64,000 nt of DNA from Narthecium ossifragum (lineage: Eukaryota > Streptophyta > Magnoliopsida > Dioscoreales > Nartheciaceae), in the NCBI GenBank assembly GCA_963920575.1, contig OY986967.1:4793166-4857165 (forward strand). The letters run 5' to 3'. Made by a program: the position numbers and the translations under genes. This document shows, in pieces, positions 36,362-47,530 of this stretch; within the stretch, counting starts at the first letter, position 1, and each line of letters starts with the position of its first letter. Below the pieces are notes generated by a model. That model saw only the letters and a list, made by a program, of their open reading frames with translations. It did not search any database and had not been told where the DNA came from.

Positions 36362-37041
36362 TGCATGAAGTCAGTGCATCCATTGATAAGGCACGGAATT
36401 GTTTGATGCAACATCAGGCGTCGATTTATTATTTTGTCCACTTTTATCTTATCTTGGTATGCATGTTAATTTTCACTTTAATGTTGCATCTTATAATACA
36501 GTCGATGTAGCTGTATTAACTCAACTTGCTATGGAGTATGACATGCATCAAGACAGTCAGCCTCCGGGTTAACTAAAAAAAAAAAAAAAATACCTGCATA
36601 GGTTGATACTAATTTGTTGCGTAATTAAACGATGCTAATGGAACCTAAGCTCTTGCACGCCTACCTCTTGGTCATGGATGCTCTCCTCCTTTGGTAAGTT
36701 ATAAGCATTCGTTTTGTGTTTGTATGATGTGTTTTGGATGTAGAGCTTGCAAAGCCGACCATTTAGGGATGGATCTATCAAGCAAGGTCATAGGCTCGAG
36801 TCTGATCAGCCCGACTTGAATTTTCTTGGCTTGAGCGTGGCCCGGGCTGATACCAAGCCCGATCCAACACAAACCCGATCAACCTTGGGCCGGGTTTGGG
36901 TTGAAAGTTACCCAGCCCGAATTTGCCAGCACTTGTAGGTCTGATCCCAATTAGGTTCATCCATTAGTCCACACTTCAAAGCTGCTCATCGTAAATCACC
37001 ACCATAAATTCTGCGTCCATTATGTCTTTTTGGTGGTTCGT
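36362..37041. other. Intergenic stretch with a GGGCCGGG/GCCCGA-type repeat
   Basis: 36740-36950 has the words CAGCCCGACTTG, GGCCCGGGCTGA, CAAGCCCGATCC, GGGCCGGGTTTGGG. Similar words recur at 61540-61640. Nothing else recognised. Confidence 0.4.
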
Positions 37042-37240
37042 AGAGCATTCTCAACAGCTTCTCTATTCCTATCCCTATTTTAAAGTGATTTGATGTCATT
37101 CACTAATATAGGGAATCACTTTTTGGTTTGTTCAACCAACAGATTTCCTATATTGATTCCCTATATCACTTAAAATTTTTAAAATTTAAAATTTCAATCA
37201 TTTTTTTAATGACTTTCAATATATATTAAAATAGTATTAT
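37042..37240. repeat. Left part of a hAT-type MITE
   Basis: Starts AGAGCATTCTCAACAG, the common start of plant hAT-type MITEs. Its inverted partner, CTGTAGGAAATGCTCT, is at 56355-56370. Internal CTATTCCTATCCCTAT and GGGAATCACTT words also have counterparts there. Confidence 0.55.
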
Positions 37241-37727
<487 letters not shown>

Positions 37728-37728
<1 letters not shown>

Positions 37729-38558
37729 ATGGTGTCATCTCTTATTCTTCTTATACCTATGGTGCTTTAGTTAATGCTTGTATTCATGAAGGACTAAGCT
37801 TATGTAATGATATAAAGCTTAAAAATCAATTAAAATCTCATAGACTTACTGAGAAAAAACAATTGGGCGAATTCTGTCAACAGTTTGCGTTTGATGACCC
37901 TATGAAGAGTACTAAGCTCAAGAAAGATAAGAAAGAAGATAAATCTTTCTTTAAAAGAAGGAAAAAGAGATATGATCCTCAAAAGAGTAATACTCATAGG
38001 AAGTCTAAAGCTGATAAATCTAAAGCTAAGTGCTTTAAATGTGGTAAGATTGGTCATTATGCCAATCGGTGTTATACCAAGAAAAGAATCAATGAGATTG
38101 ATGACGAAGGGTTAAGGAAATCCTTATATAAAGTAATGATCTGTAATACTGATTCTGAATCTTATGATAGTCTTTCCTTTGATTCTTCAGAAGATGAAAG
38201 AGATTGCTCATGTACAATTAATAATTGTAACATGGCTAGAGATGATTCCAATTATTGGAAAGCCATAGTTGAGATGAATGGGTTATCCATTAATATATTG
38301 TCTCTCGATAAGAGCATACTGACAAAATTGCTATCAGAAAAAAATATATCTTCTGAATTAAAATCACAATTGATTGATATCTGTTTGAAGGGAGATCAAC
38401 GACTCGAAGCTCCTAAAACAGATAATACTTATAAACTTGCTGAAGTTATACGCCGAAGGCAAGAAAGAATTGTTAAAGGTCTGTTTTTAGCAGAACTTAA
38501 CAGAGAGGTTAATAACCTTAAAGAAGAAGTTAAACTTCTTAGAGAAGAAAATAGATAA
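37728..38558 (+). pseudogene. EPRV coat-protein C-terminal part with CCHC zinc knuckle
   Basis: Open from the TA repeat, starting with a helical segment ([26 protein letters not shown]). A strongly basic Lys/Arg stretch follows, then CFKCGKIGHYANRC at about 38034-38075, the nucleic-acid-binding knuckle of caulimovirid coat proteins. The tail is acidic and Ser-rich, then forms a predicted coiled coil (EVIRRRQERIV ... LKEEVKLLREENR) and ends at a TAA at 38556. The N-terminal half of the same gene lies at the other end of the insertion (to 53408), and a few dozen residues between the halves seem to be missing. Confidence 0.85.
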
Positions 38559-40572
38559 ATATATTTTCTTTAATTGAAGATAAAGATATTTCTTTAAGAG
38601 AATTTCCTCCTATACCTGAAAAAGGGAAACAAATTGATACAGGACAAAGTTATGAAATTCCAAATGAATTCTTAGTCCAAATGTTGCAGCAAATTACTGC
38701 TCAAAAATGGTATATCGAGATAACTTTAGTTATGTCTGACCAAGTGGTTATACCACACCTTATAGCACTCATTGATAGTGGTGCTGATTTAAATTGTATT
38801 CGTGAAGGAATAGTACCTTCCAAATATTTTGAGAAAACCACGCAAGCCCTTAGTGGCGCTGGTGGTAATAAACTAGAAGTTAATTATAAACTTCCTAAAG
38901 CCTTAGTCTGCATACAAGAAACATGTATACCGACTCCTTGGTGCTTGTGAATAATCTTTCACAACATATCATTTTGGGAACTCCTTTCTTGCATAAAATT
39001 ATGCCTTTGGAAAGAGTTGATTCCTCTGGAATAAATGCCAGGTATAAAGGAGAACATATCACATTACAGTTTATAACTGAGCCTCATACAAAAATTCTTA
39101 ATGAGGTTAAAAATCTTCTTTTAAAGGAAAATCAAATTCATTTTCTAAAAGAAGAGATTTCTTATGTTCAAATTAATGAGCAATTGAAAAAACCTGCTGT
39201 CAAAGATCTAATAGATCAGATCGACAAGCAGTTTCAGTCTTCTGTGTGTGGCAAGGTTCCTAATGCCTTTTGGAATCGCAAGCAACACATAGTTAAACTG
39301 CCATATGAAGAATCCTTCAATGAAAAGGATATCCCCACTCGTGCTTGGCCTTGCCAAATGAATCAAGAATACCTTGATCTCTGTAAGAAAGAGATTACTT
39401 CTCTAATAGAGAAGAAATTGATTCGAAAATCATACTCCCCATGGAGTTGCACAGCATTCTATGTTAATAATGCTGCTGAGAGAGAAAGTGGAGTTCCTCG
39501 TCTAGTGATTAATTATAAGCCCCTTAATAAGGTGCTTAAATGAATTAGATATCCTATCCCTAATAAAAGGGATTTGCTCAATCGAATATATAGAGCAAAA
39601 ATATTTTCTAAATTTGATCTAAAATCTGGTTATTGGCAGATTCAGATAGCTGAGAAAGACCGTTATAAAACGGCCTTTACAGTTCCGTTTGGCCATTACG
39701 AATGGAACGTAATGCCATTTGGATTAAAAAATGCCCCTTCGGAGTTCCAAAATATTATGAATGAAATATTCATTCCGTACACGAATTTCATTTTATCTTA
39801 CATTGATGATATACTTATCTTTTCTGAAAGCATTGATCAGCATGTTAAACATTTTGATGTTTTTAGGCATTTAGCTATAAAAAATGGATTAGTTATATCT
39901 GCTCCCAAAATGACATTATTTCAGACAGAGATAAGATTTCTTGGTCACAATATTGGTAAGGGAACTATAATCCCAATAGATAGAAGTATTGAATTTGCTT
40001 CTAAATTTCCTGATATTATTACAGACACAAACCAATTACAAAGGTTTTTCGGTGCTTTAAATTATGTGTCTGATTATTACAAAGATTGGGCTAAGGATAC
40101 TGCTCTTCTGTATAATAGATTAAAGAAGAATCCTTCGCCCTGGACTGAAGCACATACTAGTGCTATCAAAGTCATCAAATTTAAAGTCCAAAATCTTCCT
40201 TATACACATCTGGCGAATCCAGAGTGTAAGAAAATTGTTGAAACTGACGCTAGCAATATTGGCTTTGGAGGAATCCTTAAGCAAAAATGCCTAAACTCTG
40301 AGAAGGAAGAGTTAGTAAGATATACTTCTGGTAAATGGAATCCTACTCAGTTTAATTATTCAACAATTAAAAAAGAAATGCTTTCTATTATTAAATGCCT
40401 TTATAAATTTCAAGAAGATCTTCTCAATCAACCGTTTCTCCTTCGAATCGATTGTAGCTCTGCTAAGAGTGTCATTGAGAAAGATGTTAAAAACTTAACT
40501 TCTAAACAAATTTTTGCTCGATGGCAAGCTGAATTAGCTGTTTTCGACTTTACCATTGAATTTATTAAATGA
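38559..40572 (+). pseudogene. EPRV protease, reverse transcriptase and RNase H
   Basis: The aspartic protease has the active-site word LIDSGADLNCI at about 38770 and its flap-side partner IILGTPFL at about 38968. A frameshift lies between them near 38930. RT follows: KSYSPWSCTAFYV, RLVINYKPLN, then after an in-frame TGA at 39541 SKFDLKSGYWQI, FGLKNAPSEFQ and the catalytic YIDDILIF at about 39800, then LGHNIGKG. RNase H has IVETDASNIGFGG at about 40230 and TIKKEMLSIIKCL, and meets a second in-frame TGA at 40570. The family uses these to mature its polyprotein and copy pregenomic RNA. The breaks make it inactive. Confidence 0.92.
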
Positions 40573-41088
40573 AAGCATAATGTTTTGCCAGATTTTCTCA
40601 CCCGAGAATTTTTGCAGGGATCCAATGCGGCGAGAGGTGGTCGAGGAATGGGCAACAGGAGTAATACTCCTTTCTATCCAACTGCCTCACAAGAATCTGG
40701 AAGTAGTTGGCGAAAAATTCGCAGAGGAAGTAATACTTCCTATCCAAGTATTGTCCGTAATACGGCTATACAAGATATGCCAAGTAAAAATATTTCTCAA
40801 GGTAATACCTCAGAAACAAAGGAATCCTTTGCAGAAGTGGTCAAGGATAATGATCCTTTGATGATTACAAAACCAGCTTATGAGCTAATGGTTCACATTA
40901 AACTAGAAGACATGTGTTACTTTGATAACCCAGAAAAATTGAGACAGAAATATCTTGACAATTGTCAATACCCTACTTCGGTATATAAACCGAGAAAATG
41001 GATGGAGTCTCTATTATCACAGAGAGATGTTCATTTTGAGCATTTCCATAAAAATTCTGATGATCGAAAGCCACCTGCTTATAGCTAG
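40573..41088 (+). pseudogene. EPRV post-RNase H segment
   Basis: It follows the second TGA in the same frame. LPDFLTREFL finishes the RNase H connection typical of the family. A Ser/Asn/Arg-rich linker comes next, then an acidic stretch and MITKPAYELMVHIKLED ... YKPRKWMESLL, ending at TAG 41086. The last part matches my recollection of the start of the second ORF in florendovirus-like copies, so a second protein may begin in this segment. Function unknown. Confidence 0.6.
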
Positions 41089-41106
41089 TGCACAATCAAA
41101 AGTGTG

Positions 41107-44051
41107 ATGACTCCCAAGGAATGGGGCTTTAGCACTCATAAGCAATTCCCCTTCAAAATTGAGAAAGAAACTTATAGTTTCAACCACTTGGATTATAAAT
41201 GTCACGCCCCGTCCCAATTTAAAATAAAATATTCCAAATTTCTCAAAACATTCGGTATAAGCCTTGGGCACGGACACGTGAGATCACTATTACAACATGT
41301 TATTAGATACAACTACACATCCTAAAACAATTAATCAAAATCTTTATTTCTTTACAATCATTCACCACATCTAGGGGCACATACGCCCACATCAATTCAA
41401 ATAATATACATGTACCTGCATTCATTCATCTCATTCATTTCATATACATAGGACTTGTAAACATCAAAATACAAGATAATTCAGCCAAATCCTCAATATA
41501 CAATTTTATTTCATATCTAACATATACAGGCTTTATCATACATAAGAAAAATAGACATAAGGATAAAATGACTCCTCATCCTAAGACAGGACCTCCATGG
41601 GGGTGCGCTGGTCTCTGGCCTACCCGTAGGTCCTCCTGCACAAAAACCTAACAAGAATGAGCTCTAAAGCCCAGTAGGAGTCACCAACTAAGACACTGGT
41701 GTACACCTACCTATCCTAGTATACTGCCCAAGTATGGTCTGGCTAGTATGGGTAAGTCTTACACGCACAGTCGCCGCGTCCGGCCGTCAATGCTCGCCCA
41801 TACCCCTATAGACTCTATACCTAGCCCCAGTATACTAGTATAGGTACAACATCCTATCAGATCAAATCCTCAAGTCATATCCTCAATCAAATCAAATCCT
41901 CAGATCAGATCCTCAAATTAGATATTCAATCAGATCAAAGTCCTCAGATCAAGTCTTCAACTTAGTCCCTAGACTCCCTAGACTCTGACTAGTCTAGCTA
42001 CAGGACCTGACTAGACCCAACCATAACCCCAATCCTATCATGTATGCACAAGACAAAGAACATAGCAATAAAGTCAATAACAATCATCATATATTCATAC
42101 AATACAAGGAAACATCATAGCATCGTATATACACACAAGATTAATAAAATAGATACAAACATATATCAAAGCATCTCCACAATTATATAGCATACAAACA
42201 CAACAATCCTAGGAGGTAACTCCTACCTCAAAAGGACAGTCAACGTGCGATCCATAAGCCCGGGCGTCCACGCTGCGCTCCGACACTTGACCACCGCTCA
42301 AACGATCGCCTAAAACATGATAATCGAGATTACGATCCGCTAAAACCATAAATAAATTAATACTACTAGCATCATATCGATCTCGAAAAACCCTATTGAA
42401 ACGGCACAGAAAACAACAAGAACGGCCGTCAGAGGCTTTAGCAGCACATTAGCAAACAGCTAACAGGGCGCTGTTGCGTGCACATGGCACTGTCCCGTGC
42501 ACATGGCACTAACTCGTGCACAGGGCACTGACCAATGCACCAGGCAGATCACGCGCACAGCGTTCCGCGTCGGCTTGCTCCCGTAGGAGATCGCCGGAGC
42601 TCACGCCGAAGCTCCGTAGAATCTCCAAACCAGGTTGCTTAATCACCGGGAAAACCACCAGAGGAGAAGAGGGAAGCCGCTCGCTGTCCCTAACAAGGTT
42701 CCCAAGGGGTCGACGGCCAAAACCAGAGAATGGCCGGCCGGAATCCTCACCGGAATCCATGGTCGGGAGAAGAAACAAGGCTGCCGACTTGGGAAAAAAA
42801 AACCCCCAGGGACAGAGAGGACGGCGTCGGGGTTCACCTCCACCCTTTCCCGACGCTGCAGTCACCGGGAAGAGGAGTGGCGTCAACTCCGACGTCGTCT
42901 CTAGCGACCCATCGTCGGAGAACCAGAAAGCTTCCCAAAACCCAACGAAAAACCCGGAAAAGGAAAAGATCGAAGGGAAAAAGAAGATGAGAGCTCACCT
43001 GAGCCAAGAGGGGGACGAAATCCGGCAGGATCTACCAATTTCCGGCGATCTCCACCTTTCCTTCTCCCGATTTCTTCCTCCCTTCTTCTCTTCTTCTCCG
43101 GCGCCGATCTCTCCCTTGCTTCCTCTCCATCTCCCTCCCGATCTCACACTCTCTCGATCTCTCTTCCGATCCCTCTCTCCCGATCTCTCCCGATCTCTCT
43201 CTCTCTCTCTCGATCTCAGGATTTTGCATAAAACCCCCCGCAAAACTTGAAATTGCTCAAAAAAATCCTCCACTCTTACATAAAAGCCCGGAAATTTTAT
43301 ACCTAGGCCCTTACAATAAAGATGCCTTTTATCTATCATTCTTATGCGAGAATGAAATTTGAAGCATACATGGTTTATTAAGCTATGTTCTGAGATCCTT
43401 CAAAAGGAAATTCCAGCCTGGATCTATGATTGGTGGCACAAATATGGTGCCGAACTGGATATATTGCCAGAACCAATTGCTGCTCTATATGAGAAATGGG
43501 TCTCTACCCATCCTGTTCTCCATACAAAGAGAGATGACGAAATTTTAGAGGGAATGTGCCCTCTGTACTTCTTTGCTGAAGTTGAGATCCCATGGATCTG
43601 GAAATGGTTATGTATCACAGGAACAGATGACTTATATCTTCCTTGCCTCATACAAAGGTATCAAGTCAAATGGTGGAAAGGTCTAGATGTGACCACTAAA
43701 GTCTCTAAATTATTAGAGATCATAAGCAGGAATGAGCATGCACTTGACCAGAATGTGGTTCGTGAAGTCCCCATGGACAATCACATGGCTCGAGTAAAAA
43801 GAGCCTTTGAAAGGAGATTTCCTAAGGCCACTGATGAGCAAATTGCTCAACATTGCTATGATTATATGAAAAATCAATTCAATAATATGTTCTCTGGATC
43901 AGATAAAATATCCATTGGATCTGATGATCCAATGCAAGATGCACAGAACCCCTTCGATGAGGATGATCGTGATGCCCTATGGGATCTGGTGACAAGAAAA
44001 AAGACATCATCAAAAGATGCGCCAACAACTAGTGGAGCCTCAACTAGTTAA
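41107..44051 (+). pseudogene. EPRV 3' ORF of unknown function, split by solo LTR E
   Basis: The frame from 41107 (MTPKEWGFSTHKQFPF) to the LTR at 41199, and again from 43321 after the TSD, looks like one coding sequence. A break near 43360 is followed by an open frame of 230 residues to TAA 44049. The protein is Trp-rich (FIKLCSEILQKEIPAWIYDWW, IPWIWKWLCITG), then charged and helical (MARVKRAFERRFPKATDEQIAQHCYDYM), with an acidic, low-complexity tail. It lies between RNase H and the intergenic region, the position of ORF2 in florendoviruses, for which no function is established. I recognise no enzyme motif. Confidence 0.6.
41200..43315 (-). mobile_element. Solo LTR E inside the EPRV
   Basis: 2116 bp. 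The minus strand begins TGTAAGGGCC and ends GGGACGGGGCGTGACA. Perfect TSD ATAAA (41195-41199, 43316-43320). A diverged member of the A-D family by its terminal words. The GC-rich frames at 42510-43250 show no domain and are not called. Confidence 0.9.
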
Positions 44052-44272
44052 AAGTTAAAGGAGATTCTCTCCTTTATTCGCCATCAGCAAAATCAAAAGG
44101 CCATTTGACCGACTGCACCTAATCCAGCACACGAAGTGGCGGGCCATACTAGCAGATGGCAGACAAGAAAAGTGGTAATCCACTGGCCGACATGATGTAA
44201 AGGGAATATATTCCCTCTCAATTATTGTACAATGCTAATAGGCATCCTTTGCCTTTAAGCCATCCTCAGCCT

Positions 44273-44280
44273 CTATATAA
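44273..44280 (+). promoter_or_regulatory. EPRV promoter TATA box
   Basis: CTATATAA in the viral intergenic region, about 100 bases before the polyadenylation signal. This spacing is usual for the terminally redundant pregenomic RNA of caulimovirids. Confidence 0.7.
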
Positions 44281-44371
44281 GAGGCAGAACTCCTCTGAGT
44301 TCCACACACTGGTTTCCACCCCTTCTCTTCTCTTGTAACCTTCCTACTACCATTGTAACCCTTGCCAGTGG

Positions 44372-44377
44372 AATAAA
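44372..44377 (+). terminator. EPRV polyadenylation signal
   Basis: AATAAA downstream of the TATA box and upstream of the primer site. Confidence 0.65.
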
Positions 44378-44582
44378 AGCTTTCAGTTTATGCTACATCT
44401 CTCTTGAGTAAGTCTTTAAATTCTGTATTTTATTTAGAGATATTTTTTAGAAGGAATATCTAAAGGCTGGAACGTTAAATGTTCAGTTCCACCTTCCGAT
44501 CTCTTCAAACAGATTGGTTGAATCGAGCGCCAGTCTCTTTAGATATTGATTTCTAATCAATATCTCCTCCCTTCCGCCTTCC

Positions 44583-44595
44583 TGGTATCAGAGCC
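44583..44595 (+). other. EPRV tRNA-Met primer binding site
   Basis: TGGTATCAGAGCC matches the plant initiator tRNA-Met end. It defines position 1 of a caulimovirid genome and proves that the integrated copy is permuted, since genes lie on both sides. Confidence 0.85.
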
Positions 44596-44998
44596 ATGTT
44601 GTGTGAGTAGTGGAGTTGTGTAGATCTAATCATTAGAATGATGTAGTTTTTAGAAAGTTTTGTTTTATATATGTTCTTTCTTATTATAATCTGCATGTTT
44701 AATTCATAGTCGTGTATCCCTTTTTCTGTTATTATTTCTGATTATTATTTAACTTGTTCTGTGGATCGTCACCAAAGCCGCGTTTGGCACCATTAGCCGT
44801 TGGATTGGTGTTAGGGTAAGTCCTAGAAATCGTTAGCAGACGAGCATGAGAATGTTAAAGAAGTAATTGTGAAGTTGTAACAGAAGATAGGTTGAATTAA
44901 ATCATTGACTGATTAAGTTCACAGGTTAGTAATAGAAAGAAAAATCTAAAACTTACTTTCTGTTGATTACATCTTTCTAGCTGATTATATCTGCATGC
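44596..44998 (+). other. EPRV leader
   Basis: AT-rich non-coding stretch between the primer site and the solo LTR; the leader would resume at 51152. Confidence 0.55.
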
Positions 44999-46045
44999 TG
45001 ATAAGTGCATGAAAATGCACTCTAAACGTGACTAAGAGCAGCTTATTTGTTTAGTTTTCATGATTAATATAGATGATTTCGTCCGTATATGTTGCTTCAC
45101 AAAGTTATTTATATTATGTGGGAAATTGAACCAAAGATGGGTCTTTAACGCCAAAACTGTACCTTCTCGGAATGAATCAGATTATGTGCTAGACATTGTT
45201 TAAAAGCTCTGGAAGTCTAGTTTCCGGAAGTTTTTACGGTTCATGATTTGGAGTTTCTCAGAGGAAGATATGCTATTTTGAGTACGAGAGGTGCAGACAA
45301 AGCAGTTACGGAAGAAGAAGATTGATTTGATTCTCAAAGGATCGATCCTTTCTCGTCAAAGGATTGATCATTTTATGCTACGGAGAGTTGACAGAGAGCT
45401 AGTTTCAAGAAGATCGATCATTTTTCATATGAAGATCAATCTTAGTCAGGGCGACCCAAATTACAGTAAATGAGGAGAAATACAGTTTAATCGACTGGTG
45501 GGAAAATATTCGTAACATATTCTCTGAAAGTTAAAATATTTTGAAATGTGAATACATGATAGAAGGTTCAGAAATCTACAACTTTTATGTTGGATAATTT
45601 ATGAGATTCTGGACGGTGTGACAGCAGATTGGAAGAATATATAAAGTTAGACAGCTGGAAAACTGTTCTGTTGAAGCTGAGGAGAATATTCGTCAAATAT
45701 TCTAAATAACTCAGAATATTATGAAATCTTCGGGGATCTGGTAGAAGACTTCCAAATATACAACTTTCGTGTTGAGCAAGTTTCCAAATTCCGGCTGCAT
45801 TGGACCCAGTTGCGACCGGAATAGGGCTGCCTTCAGGAAATCCGAGTCCAACTCAACTAAAACCCTAATTTCGGGGTTCCCCTATATATATGCTTATTTA
45901 ATCCGAAATTTGGGAGGTTCCAAGGGGGTTTTCTATAGAGCTTTGGAGGGGAGAAAAAGCAAGAAAAAAGATGAAGAAATCTCCATCCATGGCCAAGTAA
46001 TCCGCGGGCATGGCGGACGGATGATCTAGCGAGGACTAGGGCTTC

Positions 46046-47477
46046 TGATCGCTCGCAAACATCGTCGTTAAAATGTTGTAAACTCAATCAAATATTAAAT
46101 TTATATCCCTATTCAATCACTAAACTACTAGGTAGAAATAGCGGTGAAGTCGGGAGTCGATCCACAAGGAAAACGTTGGAAATCAAAATCAATTCTCAAA
46201 ACCCTAAAACTAAGGAAAAGAATCAAAGATAGAATAGATTAAACTAATGAATAAAAGAAATAAAAGGTTGATCAATTTGAATCAATGGATAAGTGACTTA
46301 GGAATTACTCAATCCGCCCTAGTTTCACATTCAATCATCTCTAGTTATCCTCTTGTTCCCTTCTCTAAACATTATGAATCCACAGCTTCTTAAGCTTACA
46401 TGAATCTCTAAAATAAGGTTTATGTTTCCAACGGCATAATCTATCTTTATTTAGCATAAATCATCTTTGGTCCTACGATTACATTAAATTATTCTACTCC
46501 TAATGACCTTAGCATGACTTATCTTCACGTAGCATAGACTATCTCAAAGGTAAACCAAAAACTGAATGAAAACCATCCTATGAATCTCTACAATCAATCA
46601 CAGAAATCATGTAGGACTGAAAATACGTCAAGGAACTCTGTTCCCTCAACTCTATTAACATTAAAAATCATATCATAAGATCATGTCTTGAGAAGTTTAC
46701 ATGATTCAAACCAAAGAAGATAGAAAACTACATTAGGGTTTCATGAATAATCCTAAGTACAACAATTAGCAACTCATCTTTTGGATGAACGCCGTCGGCT
46801 CGGAATACAAAGCTGTCACCATCCGCATCCTCGCTGCCTTCTCCTTAATTCCCTCTCCAAAGATAGTCAAAAAGATGATTATTCCCGGATTGAATAACCC
46901 TATTTATAAGAGAACTCCCGAAATTACGGTTTGGGCTAAGTTGGTCTTCTACTACAACTCGGATTTTCTAGTTCAACCCTGACAGCATCTTCCAATCGCG
47001 ACTGGGCTCAATCCGTCCAGATTTTGTGAATAAGTCCAAAACAAAAGATGTAGATTTGGAAGTTTTATGTCCTCTCCCGAAGAGTTTGCAATATTTGGAC
47101 GTATCTAGAATATTTGGCGAATATTATCCCGGGCGTCGACGGACCAGTCTTCCAGCAGCTAAATATCTTCATCTTCTTCAAACCTGCTATCCATCCATCA
47201 GGAATCATTGAAAGTGTCCAACATGAAAGTTGTAAGTCTTGATGTCTACTAGATGTCACCCAAATTTCAGAATATTTGGACATAAGAATAATTTCTGGTG
47301 AATATTGTACTAACAGTCGACAGAGCAGTGTATTTCAGCATATTAACCGAATTTCTTGCATTTCTTCTCAAAGCATGATTAAACCTGAAATCAACTAACA
47401 AGCTATCAAATACAACTACTCTAGGCATAACAAAGCTAAGTTAAGGGATTGAATCATGAACATTTAGTGACTTATCA
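46046..47477 (-). mobile_element. Nested solo LTR, same TGATAAGT family, reverse orientation
   Basis: 1432 bp. The minus strand starts TGATAAGTCACTAAATG and ends GTTTGCGAGCGATCA. Perfect TSD GCTTC (46041-46045, 47478-47482). It contains the reverse of the GGATCGACTCCCGACTTC end motif near 46155. Confidence 0.88.
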
Positions 47478-47530
47478 GCTTCTTCTCCAACGATGGTTCA
47501 TAGTTTCAATCTTTATTGTTAAACTCGTTC

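Noticed and set aside
44583..44595. TGGTATCAGAGCC words as tRNA gene ends (also 16001-16013, 59816-59833)
   Set aside because: No cloverleaf can be folded around them. They are primer binding sites next to LTR ends or the viral leader.
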